This document shows positions 26,509 through 34,682 of a stretch of DNA of 64,000 nt, in pieces. Position numbers and translations under genes: made by a program. Source of the DNA: Acidobacteriaceae bacterium (GTDB lineage Bacteria > Acidobacteriota > Terriglobia > Terriglobales > Acidobacteriaceae); the NCBI GenBank assembly GCA_003134855.1, contig PLCS01000011.1, forward strand, positions 51,939 to 115,938. The letters run 5' to 3'. Below the pieces are notes generated by a model that was given only the letters and a program-made list of their open reading frames with translations, searched no databases and was not told the origin of the DNA. Position 1 is the stretch's first letter. Every line of letters starts with the position of its first letter.

Positions 26509-27405
26509 GTGAACATTTTGGAACTCAGAACTGGCGCACGTTTCGAGGAGTTCTGTAAAGCTTTGTTGCACGAAGAATTCCCACGCTTCCAGGCGTTTTC
26601 GGCTCCAGACGCCGCAGTGGATGGTTATGAGGCGGATTCGGAGACAGCCTTCCAATTCAATTTTCCTGAAGGCAGCCCTCGGAAAGACAAGTTCGTTAAT
26701 GACACCCGCAAGGTTCTTATTTCCTGCCAACTCCCCAAGAAGCTGGTCTTCATAACACCCAAGGATCCCACTCGAACTCAAAAGACATGGGTTGAGCAAG
26801 AGGTCCGGGAGTCAACCGTTGAAGCTGAGATTTGGGGCCAGACAAAACTCGGCTCCTTGCTGAGAAAACACCCCGCCGTGCGAAGTGAGTTCTTTCCCAC
26901 GGAAATCAGCAAGGTGATGCGAAGGCTCGCTAAAGGAGAGAAGCCTCGTTCCGGCGACGCCGAGGACGGGCAAGAGATCTCCGCCGAGGAGGGCGAGGAA
27001 ATTCAGCAACTAATTATGAAATTGGCTGAAGCGACCGCGCTTCGAAGGCGCCGGAAGCCAATATCTGCCGACTATAGTCGTGAGCAGATTGAATTCAAAA
27101 ACCATTTCAATGTTTCGAAATACACAAAGCTTAAGAAAGAAGAAATGGGAAACGCCCGTCGATATTTCGAGCAAAAGCTCTACGCACGGCGGGCCGGCGA
27201 ATCGATCGAGCAGAAGCGAAGGCGCTACATTGGAGGAATTAAGGCGATAGCCAAGACGCTGGATTTGTCAGGACCGCGCTATCAGGAAGAATTGCGCCTC
27301 CTAACTGGCTTGTCTTCCCTGACGGAGATGGATATGAAGCAACTAAAGAAGGTTTTCGAAGAATTCCGGAGGAGACAGGGGTTCGCAGACGCGCAGACGC
27401 TATGA
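26509..27405 (+). CDS. restriction-endonuclease-like protein, possible partner of the methyltransferase
   Basis: 298 residues starting at a GTG (26509) directly after GGAGGTGA; an ATG at 26491 is the alternative. Residues 6-45 (GARFEEFCKALLHEEF, AAVDGYEAD, AFQFNF) follow the helix-Asp-QxK plan of PD-(D/E)xK nucleases, but the catalytic Lys position reads Asn, so activity is doubtful. VFITPKDPTRTQKTWVEQEV and an IWGQTKLGSLLRKHP region are shared with restriction-like proteins. The C-terminal half is highly charged and helical (KRRRYIGGIKAIAKTL). Forty-one bases after the methyltransferase gene, same strand, probably one operon. Confidence 0.65.
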   Translation: MNILELRTGARFEEFCKALLHEEFPRFQAFSAPDAAVDGYEADSETAFQFNFPEGSPRKDKFVNDTRKVLISCQLPKKLVFITPKDPTRTQKTWVEQEVRESTVEAEIWGQTKLGSLLRKHPAVRSEFFPTEISKVMRRLAKGEKPRSGDAEDGQEISAEEGEEIQQLIMKLAEATALRRRRKPISADYSREQIEFKNHFNVSKYTKLKKEEMGNARRYFEQKLYARRAGESIEQKRRRYIGGIKAIAKTLDLSGPRYQEELRLLTGLSSLTEMDMKQLKKVFEEFRRRQGFADAQTL

Positions 27406-27454
27406 GCAGGAGTCTCGCAACGTACTGAACTAACATGGTTCTTCGGGAGCAAGC

Positions 27455-28528
27455 ATGGACAAGAAAGGTCAGTATCCGTATCGCCGGTGGAATCCGCTGC
27501 GGCAGTCGTGGGTGCTGGTTTCGCCGCAGCGCACCGAGCGTCCCTGGCAGGGCGAAGTTGGCCAGAAGGCCGCGCCCTCCGGCTTGGCTTACGATCCGAA
27601 GTGCTACCTCTGTCCGGGGAATCAGCGTGCCGGCGGGGCCGTAAACCCGGCCTACGAGGGCATCTTCTCGTTCATCAACGACTACGCCGCGCTGCTGCCG
27701 GATTCACCGGATCTCCCCCAGTCTTCAGAGAAAGCCGCGCCAGCCTCGCCTCTGCTGGTGGCCGAGCCGGCGCGCGGACTGTGCAAGGTGGTCTGCTTCC
27801 ATCCCGACCACAGCCTGACCCTGGCCCGCATGACCCCGCCGGAGATTCGCCGCGTGGTGGACGCCTGGACGCAGGAGTACGAGGATCTGGCCGCCATGGA
27901 CTGGATCAAGTACGTGCAGGTCTTCGAGAACCGCGGCGCGATGATGGGCGCCAGCAACCCGCATCCCCACGGCCAGATCTGGTCCACCGATTTTGTTCCC
28001 GATGAGCCGGCCGCCGAGGTCGCGACCCAGCGCCAGCACCTCGCTCGCACGGGAAGGTGCCTGCTCTGCGACTACATGGCCGCCGAAGAGGTCGCGCAAA
28101 AGAACGAACCGGCCCGCATCGTCTTCCAGAATGAGCACTTCATGGCTCTCGTCCCCTGGTGGGCGATCTGGCCCTTCGAGGTGCTGCTGGTCAGCCGCCG
28201 CCACGTTGGCTCCATGCCGGAGCTGAATGGCGACGAGCGCGACGGCCTGGCCGATGCCCTCAAGCGGATCACCACACGCTTCGACAATCTCTTCCAGACC
28301 AGCTTTCCCTATACGATGGGCTTTCACCAGACGCCCACCGATGGCGAGGCGCATCCTGAGAGCCACTTCCACGCCCACTTCTATCCCCCGCTGCTGCGCT
28401 CGGCGACGGTGCGCAAGTTCATGGTGGGCTTTGAAATGCTGGCCATGCCGCAACGCGACATCACCCCCGAGGACGCGGCCCAGCGGCTGCGCGATTGTAC
28501 AGAGGATCACTTCTGGCCGAGAGCCTGA
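27455..28528 (+). CDS. galT: galactose-1-phosphate uridylyltransferase
   Basis: Leloir pathway enzyme exchanging UMP between UDP-glucose and galactose-1-phosphate. The active-site triad is present in NPHPHGQIWSTDF (HxHxQ, with the nucleophilic His). A zinc/iron site is suggested by KCYLCPGN and CLLCDY. The C-terminal HFHAHFYPPLLRS is also conserved. 357 residues is normal. No galK or galE is next to it. The preceding gene pair appears unrelated. Confidence 0.95.
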   Translation: MDKKGQYPYRRWNPLRQSWVLVSPQRTERPWQGEVGQKAAPSGLAYDPKCYLCPGNQRAGGAVNPAYEGIFSFINDYAALLPDSPDLPQSSEKAAPASPLLVAEPARGLCKVVCFHPDHSLTLARMTPPEIRRVVDAWTQEYEDLAAMDWIKYVQVFENRGAMMGASNPHPHGQIWSTDFVPDEPAAEVATQRQHLARTGRCLLCDYMAAEEVAQKNEPARIVFQNEHFMALVPWWAIWPFEVLLVSRRHVGSMPELNGDERDGLADALKRITTRFDNLFQTSFPYTMGFHQTPTDGEAHPESHFHAHFYPPLLRSATVRKFMVGFEMLAMPQRDITPEDAAQRLRDCTEDHFWPRA

Positions 28529-28610
28529 GCCACGCCGCGGATCGATGCGGCGATTGAACGGAAGCGTAGCGGAGTGTAAACTGGCGCTGTCCGCAATTGA
28601 GGAGCTTTTT

Positions 28611-29504
28611 ATGCGCATTCTTTCGTTGACCCTTCTCGCCACCTTCGCACTAGCGCCCAACTTGAGCGCCCAGAGAACTCAGGTGACCGCCGCACAGCCG
28701 GTTTCCGCTCCGGCTTCCATCGCCAGCGCGCCGGACCCGGCCATCAATGCGGTGGTCTCCGCGGTGATGCCGAGAGTGGCCAACTGGGGGCCGGTGAAGG
28801 GTCTGCCGTTTTCCGCCACCGAGACAACGGTACGCGAGCAGACGCTCTCCGACGGCACGGTCATCAAGAGCACCGTCGAGGTGCAGCTCTGGCGCGACTC
28901 CGAGGGACGCATGCGCGCCGAGAGCACATTGAACTCCGGGGCCACGCCGCAGGGTCATATTGTCACCCTCTGGAACCCGGCGGAGGGCAAGGCGATCACC
29001 TGGGTCACCGGCAACTCCGCTGTGACCTTTACTTCGGCTACTCATCTGCCCGAGTCGCAACTGAATGGCTTGCTGAGCTCACAGGCTTCCGCGCCTTCGG
29101 CCTCGCCGACGGGTGCACACACTCCGTTGCAGCGAACCGCGAACACGCCGGTTGCTCTTTCTGCCTTTTCAAGTCAGGAGAGCGCTAACCTACGCACGGA
29201 GACCTTATCGTCGGAGACCATCGCCGGCCTGGAGGTTGCGGGCACGCGCGCCACGCAGGTGATTGCCGCCGGCACGGTAGACAACGACCGCGATTTCACG
29301 GTGGTCTCGGAGACCTGGACCTCGGCGGAGTTGAAGACCACAGTGCGCCAGATGAGCAGCGATCCGCGTACCGGAACGGTGACCACTGAGTTGAGCAACG
29401 TCGATCGCTCTGAGCCGGACCCCGCGCTCTTCAAGCCGCCGGCGGGGATGCGTGTGGCGGAGATTCCCGAGCCGGCAGCCGCTGGTTCCGGCGCCAAACG
29501 CTAG
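28611..29504 (+). CDS. secreted hypothetical protein ending at an amber codon before a PEP-CTERM tail
   Basis: 297 residues with a clear signal peptide (ILSLTLLATFALAPNLSAQ) and a good ribosome-binding site (TTGAGGAGC) before the ATG at 28611. The mature part contains AVMPRVANWGPVKGLPFSAT, a TVRE/TLSDG region and a closing DPALFKPPAGMRV, typical of acidobacterial exported proteins of unknown role. It ends with PEPAAAGSGAKR and TAG. The frame continues open after the TAG for 40 codons into a sequence that looks like a complete PEP-CTERM sorting signal (29505-29626). Confidence 0.8.
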   Translation: MRILSLTLLATFALAPNLSAQRTQVTAAQPVSAPASIASAPDPAINAVVSAVMPRVANWGPVKGLPFSATETTVREQTLSDGTVIKSTVEVQLWRDSEGRMRAESTLNSGATPQGHIVTLWNPAEGKAITWVTGNSAVTFTSATHLPESQLNGLLSSQASAPSASPTGAHTPLQRTANTPVALSAFSSQESANLRTETLSSETIAGLEVAGTRATQVIAAGTVDNDRDFTVVSETWTSAELKTTVRQMSSDPRTGTVTTELSNVDRSEPDPALFKPPAGMRVAEIPEPAAAGSGAKR

Positions 29505-29626
29505 TGTTCTCAATCTGAAATTCGCGCCACAAAAATCTGTCATCCGGAGCCGGGAACTCTCTCGCTGATGGGAAGCGGCATCTTGTTCATGGCCAGTATG
29601 CTTCTGTGGCGCAGGCGGACGTAGGC
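29505..29626 (+). pseudogene. orphan PEP-CTERM sorting signal in frame after the amber stop
   Basis: Read in the frame of the preceding gene, the DNA encodes a tail with HPEPGTLSLMGSGILF, a hydrophobic run (MASMLLW) and RRRT before TAG: the Pro-Glu-Pro, helix and Arg cluster of exosortase substrates. There is no start codon of its own. Either it is the remnant of a PEP-CTERM gene, the true C-terminus of the 28611 gene cut off by a nonsense mutation, or it is reached by readthrough. Confidence 0.7.
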
Positions 29627-29664
29627 GGTTGCAGCCAATGTCTCAGCAAAAGAACATATAGACA

Positions 29665-30510
29665 TTACTCCAGAAACTCGCGCACAAACGGATTCTTGCT
29701 CTTCACCAGTTCATGCAGCGAGCCGTCGAAGATCAGGCGGCCGTTTTCGAGCATCAAGAAGGTTGTGCCGGGATCGGTCTGGCCTTTGGGCAGCGGTACC
29801 ATGCGGCCTTGTTCCGGGTCGAAGCGGTGGTTGCAGAGCAGCAGGGCGTCCTGCAGGCGATGGGTAACCAGGAGCGAGGGGGTGTGGTAGACGTCTCGTT
29901 CCTTGACGATCAATTCAATGATCGTGGTCGAGGTGAGCGGGTCAAGGCCGCCGGTGGGCGAGTCGTAGAGCAGCAATTCAGGCGTGCGGATGAGGGCTCT
30001 GGCGATAGCCACGCGGCGGCGCATACCGCCGGAGAGGCTGGCCGGAAAGAGGTCGAAGGTCTCCTCCAACTCGACAAAGCGCAGGGCATCGCGGACGCGC
30101 TGGTCGATTTCCTCGTCGGGAACCTGCTCCTGAATCAGTTGGTAGGCGACGTTGTCGCGGACGGAGAGCGAATCGAAGAGCGCGCCCTCCTGAAAAACCA
30201 TGCCGACACGGGTGCGCAGGGGAAATAGCTTCTGCTCAGGCATATGGGAGATCTCTTCGCCGAAGAGCAGGATGCTGCCCTGGTCGGGGCGGAGCAGGCC
30301 GTTGACCAGCTTGAGCAGGACGCTCTTGCCTACGCCGGCGGGGCCTAGCAGAATGCGGGTTTCTCCGGGCGCAATGGAGAAGCTGACGTCGTCCAGCACC
30401 GGCGGGCCGTCGAAGGCGATGGTGACATTGCGGAAGACGACGACCGGGCCGGCATCCGTGACGGGAGCCTGGTCTTGATCGGGCTGAGTGAATGCGCTGG
30501 TTTCGATCAT
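29665..30510 (-). CDS. mlaF: MlaF-like ABC transporter ATP-binding protein
   Basis: 281 residues. Walker A GPAGVGKSVLLKLVNG, Q-loop VFQEGALFDSLSV, signature SLSGGMRRRVAIARAL, Walker B ELLLYDSPTGGLDPLT and the switch His (VTHRL). The SGGMRRRVA form and the position next to MlaE point to the phospholipid transporter of the Mla/Mce type that keeps outer-membrane asymmetry. The start at 30510 overlaps the permease stop by 4 bp. The longer open frame to 31332 is an artefact of the permease gene read in another frame. The Mce-type partner MlaD is not in the vicinity. Confidence 0.93.
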   Translation of the reverse strand: MIETSAFTQPDQDQAPVTDAGPVVVFRNVTIAFDGPPVLDDVSFSIAPGETRILLGPAGVGKSVLLKLVNGLLRPDQGSILLFGEEISHMPEQKLFPLRTRVGMVFQEGALFDSLSVRDNVAYQLIQEQVPDEEIDQRVRDALRFVELEETFDLFPASLSGGMRRRVAIARALIRTPELLLYDSPTGGLDPLTSTTIIELIVKERDVYHTPSLLVTHRLQDALLLCNHRFDPEQGRMVPLPKGQTDPGTTFLMLENGRLIFDGSLHELVKSKNPFVREFLE

Positions 30511-31289
30511 ATTGGCGGGAAGAGAGTGAGAAGCACCTGGGTGAGCAGGAAGTCGACGAAGATGATGAGCACCGATGCCCAGACGACGGCCTGAATGGTG
30601 GAGCGGCCCACGCCCTGGGTGCCGCCCGTGGTTCTCATGCCGTAGAAGCAGCCGATAGAGCTCAGGATGTAGCCGAAGAAGAGCGGCTTGACCAGTCCCT
30701 GGATGATATCGGGAACGCGAAGGTGCTCCCAGGCCATGTTCAGGTATTGTGTGCCGTTCTGGTGGTTCATGAAGACGGTGACCAGGCCGCCGCCGGCGAT
30801 GCCGCAGGCGTCGGAAACGATGGTGAGGAAGAAGAGCATGGTGATGGTGGCAGCGATGCGCGGAGTGACCAGTTTGCGCAGGGGGTCCACGCCCAGGGCG
30901 CGCATGGCGTCGATCTGCTCGGTGACCACCATCGATCCGAGTTCGCTGGCCATCGACGAGGCGTTGCGGCCGCTGACCATGACGCCGGTGAGTATCGGAC
31001 CCAGCTCGCGGATCATGGTAAGCGAGACAAACTGACCGGTGATGGCGGTGGCGCCGAACTGAGCTAGTGTGGCCGAGGATTGCAGGGCCAGCACGCCGCC
31101 GGTGGAGAGTCCGGTGAGCACCACAATGGATATGGAGCCGAAACCGATGATGTCCGCTTGAACGAGGAACTCGGGCCAGTAAATGGGAGGGCGATAGAGG
31201 TTTGTGAAAGCGCGCCAGGCAAACAGCGAGTAGTCCTGCACCGTAAGGACAAGATTCTTGGCGGTTTTTTCGATTGTCTGTATCGCCAT
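30507..31289 (-). CDS. mlaE: MlaE-like ABC transporter permease
   Basis: 260 residues, five or six membrane segments. Signatures of the MlaE family: STGGVLALQSSATLAQFG, LTMIRELGPILTGVMVSGR, the EF-like MAVTEQIDAMRALGVDP region (here MVVTEQIDAM), and GGTQGVGRSTIQAVV near the end. It forms the channel for MlaF. Overlap ATGA with mlaF. The operon's upstream side holds a heptad array (31352-31379) and the divergent otsB gene. Confidence 0.93.
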   Translation of the reverse strand: MAIQTIEKTAKNLVLTVQDYSLFAWRAFTNLYRPPIYWPEFLVQADIIGFGSISIVVLTGLSTGGVLALQSSATLAQFGATAITGQFVSLTMIRELGPILTGVMVSGRNASSMASELGSMVVTEQIDAMRALGVDPLRKLVTPRIAATITMLFFLTIVSDACGIAGGGLVTVFMNHQNGTQYLNMAWEHLRVPDIIQGLVKPLFFGYILSSIGCFYGMRTTGGTQGVGRSTIQAVVWASVLIIFVDFLLTQVLLTLFPPI

Positions 31290-31351
31290 CGCGTTTGCCG
31301 GCCTGCGGGGTGAAGGATTGCGCCGCTCTCATCGACAGGATAACGCATTCC

Positions 31352-31379
31352 AGGGATCAGGGAACACGGATCAGGGAGC
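31352..31379. repeat. heptanucleotide tandem array (AGGGANC)
   Basis: Four units in exact 7-bp register: AGGGATC, AGGGAAC, ACGGATC, AGGGAGC. It lies between the divergent mlaE and otsB genes, in the likely promoter region of both. Confidence 0.8.
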
Positions 31380-31438
31380 AGGCCGGTTCCGACAGCGGGC
31401 GGGTTGCGCGATAAACTTGGCTTGGAAAGCGGGGACGG

Positions 31439-32233
31439 TTGACTTCAGAAGCGGCGGAAAGACTGGACGATTTTTTTGGCGGGTTTGCGGAGAGCGCGCG
31501 CCCGTTGCTACTGCTGGACTACGACGGCACGCTGGCGCCATTCCGGGTGGATCGCTTTCAGGCGCGGCCGTGGGCGGGGGTGCGGGAGCTGCTGGGGCGG
31601 ATTCAAGGACAAGACCGCACACGCATGGTGGTAATAACCGGACGGCCTGCCGCGGAGATTGCGCCCATGCTGGGACTTGACCCACCGCTGGAGGTTTGGG
31701 GGCTGCATGGAGCCGAGCGGCTTTTTCCCGACGGTCGGCGGGAGTTGGAGCAGGCTCCGGCGGCGACGCAGCAGAAGCTCGAAGAGCTGCGGGAGTTTCT
31801 GAAGCGCGACAGCCTGGACGGGCTCTTCGAGGACAAAGCCAACGGGCTGGTAATGCATTGGCGCGGGGCAACGCGCAAGCAGGCTGCGCAGATTGAACAG
31901 CGGACACGGGCGCTCTTCGAGCCGCTGGCGCGCATGGAGGGGCTGGCTCTGCTGGAGTTTGATGCCGGCCTGGAGCTGCGCGCTGGACGCAACAAGGGCG
32001 GAGCGGTCGAGGCGATTCTGGCGGAGGCTGGGCCAGGCGAGCCAGCAGCGTTTCTGGGCGACGATCTCAGCGACGAGGCGGCCTTCCGGGCGGTGCGGCG
32101 GATTGGCAAGCGCGGGTTGAGCGTGCTGGTGCGGCGTGAATTCCGCGAGACGGCAGCCGAGATTTGGCTCAGGCCGCCGGGAGAGTTGCTGTGCTTTTTG
32201 GAGACGTGGGACAAAGCAGCGATTAGGGAATAG
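31439..32233 (+). CDS. otsB: trehalose-6-phosphate phosphatase
   Basis: HAD-superfamily phosphatase finishing trehalose synthesis. HAD motif 1 is LLLDYDGTLAPFR with both catalytic Asp residues, motif 2 is VVITGRP, and motif 4 is FLGDDLSDEAAFR, with the cap domain around GLHGAERLFPDG. 264 residues is normal. No ATG is available; the start is probably the TTG at 31439. The synthase otsA is not adjacent. The stop lies in GGGAATAGG, a heptad-like string also seen at the end of ribD. Confidence 0.9.
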   Translation: MTSEAAERLDDFFGGFAESARPLLLLDYDGTLAPFRVDRFQARPWAGVRELLGRIQGQDRTRMVVITGRPAAEIAPMLGLDPPLEVWGLHGAERLFPDGRRELEQAPAATQQKLEELREFLKRDSLDGLFEDKANGLVMHWRGATRKQAAQIEQRTRALFEPLARMEGLALLEFDAGLELRAGRNKGGAVEAILAEAGPGEPAAFLGDDLSDEAAFRAVRRIGKRGLSVLVRREFRETAAEIWLRPPGELLCFLETWDKAAIRE

Positions 32234-32428
32234 GAGAGCCCCCAGAGCACTGTACTTACCCCCACTTGAGACAACCGCCCATTTATTTCAGAGACAGGAC
32301 ACTGGGAGTCTGTCGGGAGTCAATATCCTCCGGCAAATCCGGGGCTTTACGGTGTGAGCCGCTTAAAGCGGCTTGAGCGGGGACGCGAACGCGGCCCCGA
32401 TTGAGTTGAGCCACCTATCGATGGCCGG
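32234..32428. repeat. IS200-type end region with palindrome
   Basis: This is the stretch downstream of the transposase relic. It contains the palindrome GCCGCTTAAAGCGGC (32358-32372) and a second short hairpin (GGGGACGCGAACGCGGCCCC, 32379-32398). IS200/IS605 elements carry subterminal hairpins recognised by TnpA, and these are in the right place for the end of the relic. No gene is seen. Confidence 0.45.
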
Positions 32429-32641
32429 TCACTTCCACAGGTTCAGTTGCTCCGGTCGCTCATCTTCCACTTCATGGTTGCGAATGTAGTCTCGGATCAC
32501 GCCCTCATCCTTGCCCACGCTCGATACCAGATACCCTCACGCCCAGACGTGCTGGCCCACAAAATTCTGCTTCCATTCCCCGTATGTTCGCGCCAGGTGG
32601 ATCGCGCTTTTGCCGGCGATTCTGATGGCCGTGACGCCGAT
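32429..32641 (-). pseudogene. IS200/IS605-family transposase (TnpA) remnant
   Basis: Reading the minus strand gives IRIAGKSAIHLARTYGEWK, then QNFVGQHVWA, an in-frame TGA where the family has Arg, then GYLVSSVGKDEGVIRDYIRN and a final EQLNLWK before the stop. This is the C-terminal half of an IS200-type TnpA, including the helix with the catalytic Tyr region, interrupted by a single nonsense change (CGA to TGA would explain it). The N-terminal half with the His-x-His is not recognisable. The insertion is therefore dead. Confidence 0.8.
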
Positions 32642-32926
32642 GGTGCGGCTGCTGGTGGTCTTCCACTTCCTGCGCCAGGCGCTGGGCACGCAGACGGCGC
32701 CCTCGAACCCCACGCTCCCGCCGGAGATAGGCCCTAGGATGCTGGCTTCGAGCGCGAGCCGGGAACTCCACTGGTCCGCCGCCTGGCCGATTCTTTGAGA
32801 CGGCTTATCCCCGCCGCCTTAGCCGCGGCGCTTCCCGTGCTGTTATGTCCTAGTCCAGCTCACTTCACGTCAAGCATTGGCTGGAGCTAATGATGCCTCG
32901 TCTGGCGATTCGAAAAGAGGAAGTAA

Positions 32927-33784
32927 ATGGGGATGGAAGCGGCGAATACGGTGGGGAACCAGGGGACGCCGCGGTGCGGTGCTCCGCCGGTCAGCTATCC
33001 GCCCTGCGGCGTGCAGTTTCCAGTGCTGACCGGCGAGCAGGAGCGGGTGTTGCTCGAACACCTGCCCATTGTCCGCTTCCTGGCCCGCCGCATTCACGAG
33101 CGGCTGCCCCAGCATGTGGACATCGAGGATATGGTTTCGGCCGGGGTGGTGGGGCTGATGGATGCCTTCTCCAAGTTCGACCCGGCCAAAAAAGTCCAGT
33201 TCCGCAGCTATGCGCAATTTCGCATCCGGGGCGCGATTCTGGACAGTTTGCGGACGCTGGACTGGAGTCCGCGGGAGCTGCGCCGCAAGGGCCGGGCGGT
33301 GGAGGAGGCGATCCGGGTGCTGACGGCGAGGATGGGCCGCGCGCCCAACGAGGCTGAGGTGGCGGTGGAGATGGAGCTGGATCTGGAAAAGTATCAGCAG
33401 TTGCTGGGCGATCTGAAGGGCCTGGAGATCGGCACCCTGCACATAGAGCGCAATGAGGATTCGGGCGATGAGGAGCTGGCCTATGTGCCGGGCCGTCCGG
33501 AAGAGGACCCGCTCTTTCGCTGCCTGCGGGGCGAGCTGGAAGAGCGGCTGGCCGAGGCGATTCAGAATCTGCCCGAGCGGGAGCGGCTGGTGATGAGCCT
33601 TTACTACTACGAGGAGATGACGATGCGCGAGATCGGCCTGGCGCTGGGGGTGGTGGAGTCGCGAGTCTCGCAGGTGCATGCATCGGCGGTGGTGCATCTC
33701 CGGGGCGCGCTCAAGGATTTGGCGGCGCACGGGGCCTTTGACCGGCTGCGTTCGCGCAAGCCGGTGGAGCGGGTGCGGCAATGA
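32927..33784 (+). CDS. fliA: RNA polymerase sigma factor of the FliA (sigma-28) type
   Basis: 285 residues. Region 2 is seen in HLPIVRFLARRIHERLP, DIEDMVSAGVVGLMDAFSKF and YAQFRIRGAILDSLRTLDW, which is the FliA/WhiG form; region 3 in RAVEEAIRVLTARMGRAPNE; region 4 in LPERERLVMSLYYYEEMTMR and IGLALGVVESRVSQVHASA. GAGG precedes the ATG. An FlgM-like anti-sigma gene follows, but no flagellar genes are near, so the target regulon may be flagella elsewhere or another function. The stop codon TGA is the first unit of a heptad array. Confidence 0.93.
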   Translation: MGMEAANTVGNQGTPRCGAPPVSYPPCGVQFPVLTGEQERVLLEHLPIVRFLARRIHERLPQHVDIEDMVSAGVVGLMDAFSKFDPAKKVQFRSYAQFRIRGAILDSLRTLDWSPRELRRKGRAVEEAIRVLTARMGRAPNEAEVAVEMELDLEKYQQLLGDLKGLEIGTLHIERNEDSGDEELAYVPGRPEEDPLFRCLRGELEERLAEAIQNLPERERLVMSLYYYEEMTMREIGLALGVVESRVSQVHASAVVHLRGALKDLAAHGAFDRLRSRKPVERVRQ

Positions 33785-33816
33785 GAACTGAGAACTGAGA
33801 ACTGAAAACTGAAAAT
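33782..33816. repeat. heptanucleotide tandem array (TGARAAC)
   Basis: Three exact TGAGAAC units, then TGAAAAC and TGAAAAT. The first TGA is the fliA stop codon. The array lies in the 140-bp space before the anti-sigma gene. Confidence 0.85.
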
Positions 33817-33924
33817 AGGGAATAGCCAGCAGTATTGTGCGGCAGCTCACGCCCGCGAGTAACATGCAAATAACCATGCAAGTAACTGAAAATCTGCACG
33901 GCAATACCTCATTAAAACTCATGA

Positions 33925-34233
33925 ATGACTAAAGTGGTTGGTAGCGATGTCGATGAAACCGGCAGGAGCCATGATATCGACATGCGCAGCAGAATTAAAG
34001 AATTGAAGTCGCTATTGGAGACGCCCGCGCTCGCGCTAGCCACAACGCTACAGACGAAGAGCGAAGCGGCGGCGGACGGAAGCGCGGGCAGCGAGGTCTC
34101 TCAGACGGCGGGCGATACAGGAGTGCGCATGGACAAGGTGGCCGGCATTCAGGCGGCGCTGGCGGCGGGAACTTACAAGGTATCCACCGGGGCCGTGGCC
34201 TCCAGGGTTGTGGATTCGATGCTGTGCAGTTAA
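33925..34233 (+). CDS. flgM: FlgM-like anti-sigma-28 factor
   Basis: 102 residues. The C-terminal half (VRMDKVAGIQAALAAGTYKV then STGAVASRVVDSML) matches the sigma-binding helices of FlgM; the N-terminal half is disordered-looking, as expected. FlgM holds sigma-28 inactive until it is exported or otherwise removed. Its place directly after the sigma gene supports the pairing. The ATG at 33925 has no good ribosome-binding site; an internal ATG at 33982 is possible. Confidence 0.8.
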   Translation: MTKVVGSDVDETGRSHDIDMRSRIKELKSLLETPALALATTLQTKSEAAADGSAGSEVSQTAGDTGVRMDKVAGIQAALAAGTYKVSTGAVASRVVDSMLCS

Positions 34234-34325
34234 GCTTCCCGGCAGAGGCGAAAGGAGCGATGGCGTTGCAGGAGATTCGAGAGCGCCGTGGGCGGCCGCT
34301 CTTCGCTCGCATGGGCTTATCCGTC

Positions 34326-34447
34326 TATACTCAATGCAATGAGATTCGCTGGGTGCCCCATCCTTGGCGCGTTCTTGTCTTTGCGCCAAGGGTGGGAAAC
34401 CACGAACCTCAACACGCCCCGTTTATACTCAATACAATGAGATTCGC
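34326..34447. repeat. 24-bp direct repeat flanking hairpin repeat copy B
   Basis: TATACTCAATGCAATGAGAT plus TCGC (34326-34349) recurs with one change at 34424-34447. Between them is the hairpin repeat: GGGTGCCCCA at 34351, stem CCCATCCTTGGCGC (34357-34370) with 34384-34397. The second direct copy contains the start codon of the gene at 34437; the first carries the same ATG followed by the hairpin. This looks like a duplication of the gene's start region at the insertion. Confidence 0.8.
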
Positions 34448-34673
34448 CTTCTGCGCTCCACTTCGTTTTCTCTGGAATGCCACGCGCGGCCACCGGCTGG
34501 CTCCGTGGCGCAGCGAGTATATGCGCTGGCGAGTCGAGACCTACTCCGGCATGAAGGCGGAGACGCTGACCTCCAGGGACGTGCTGGGTTTCCTGTGGGC
34601 CGAGCGCTGGGAGTTTCTCAGCTACCTGGGCTGGATTGGCCGCATGGATCGGGAAGTGCATAAGCGGGCGTAG
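34437..34673 (+). CDS. small conserved hypothetical protein
   Basis: 78 residues. Basic N-terminus, then RSEYMRWRVETYSGMKAETL, TSRDVLGFLWAERWEFLSYL and a final GRMDREVHKRA. Rich in Trp and Arg, mostly helical. The last 50 residues are recognisable to me as a small conserved protein of acidobacteria with no known role. The start is chosen at the ATG at 34437; the open frame extends upstream, but that part runs through the repeat at 34326-34436. No ribosome-binding site stands out. Confidence 0.65.
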   Translation: MRFAFCAPLRFLWNATRGHRLAPWRSEYMRWRVETYSGMKAETLTSRDVLGFLWAERWEFLSYLGWIGRMDREVHKRA

Positions 34674-34682
34674 ACAGCGGTC

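Noticed and set aside
30511..31332. N-terminal extension of the mlaF frame to a 555-residue protein
   Set aside because: The extension is mlaE read in another frame; the 4-bp overlap start at 30510 fits the operon.
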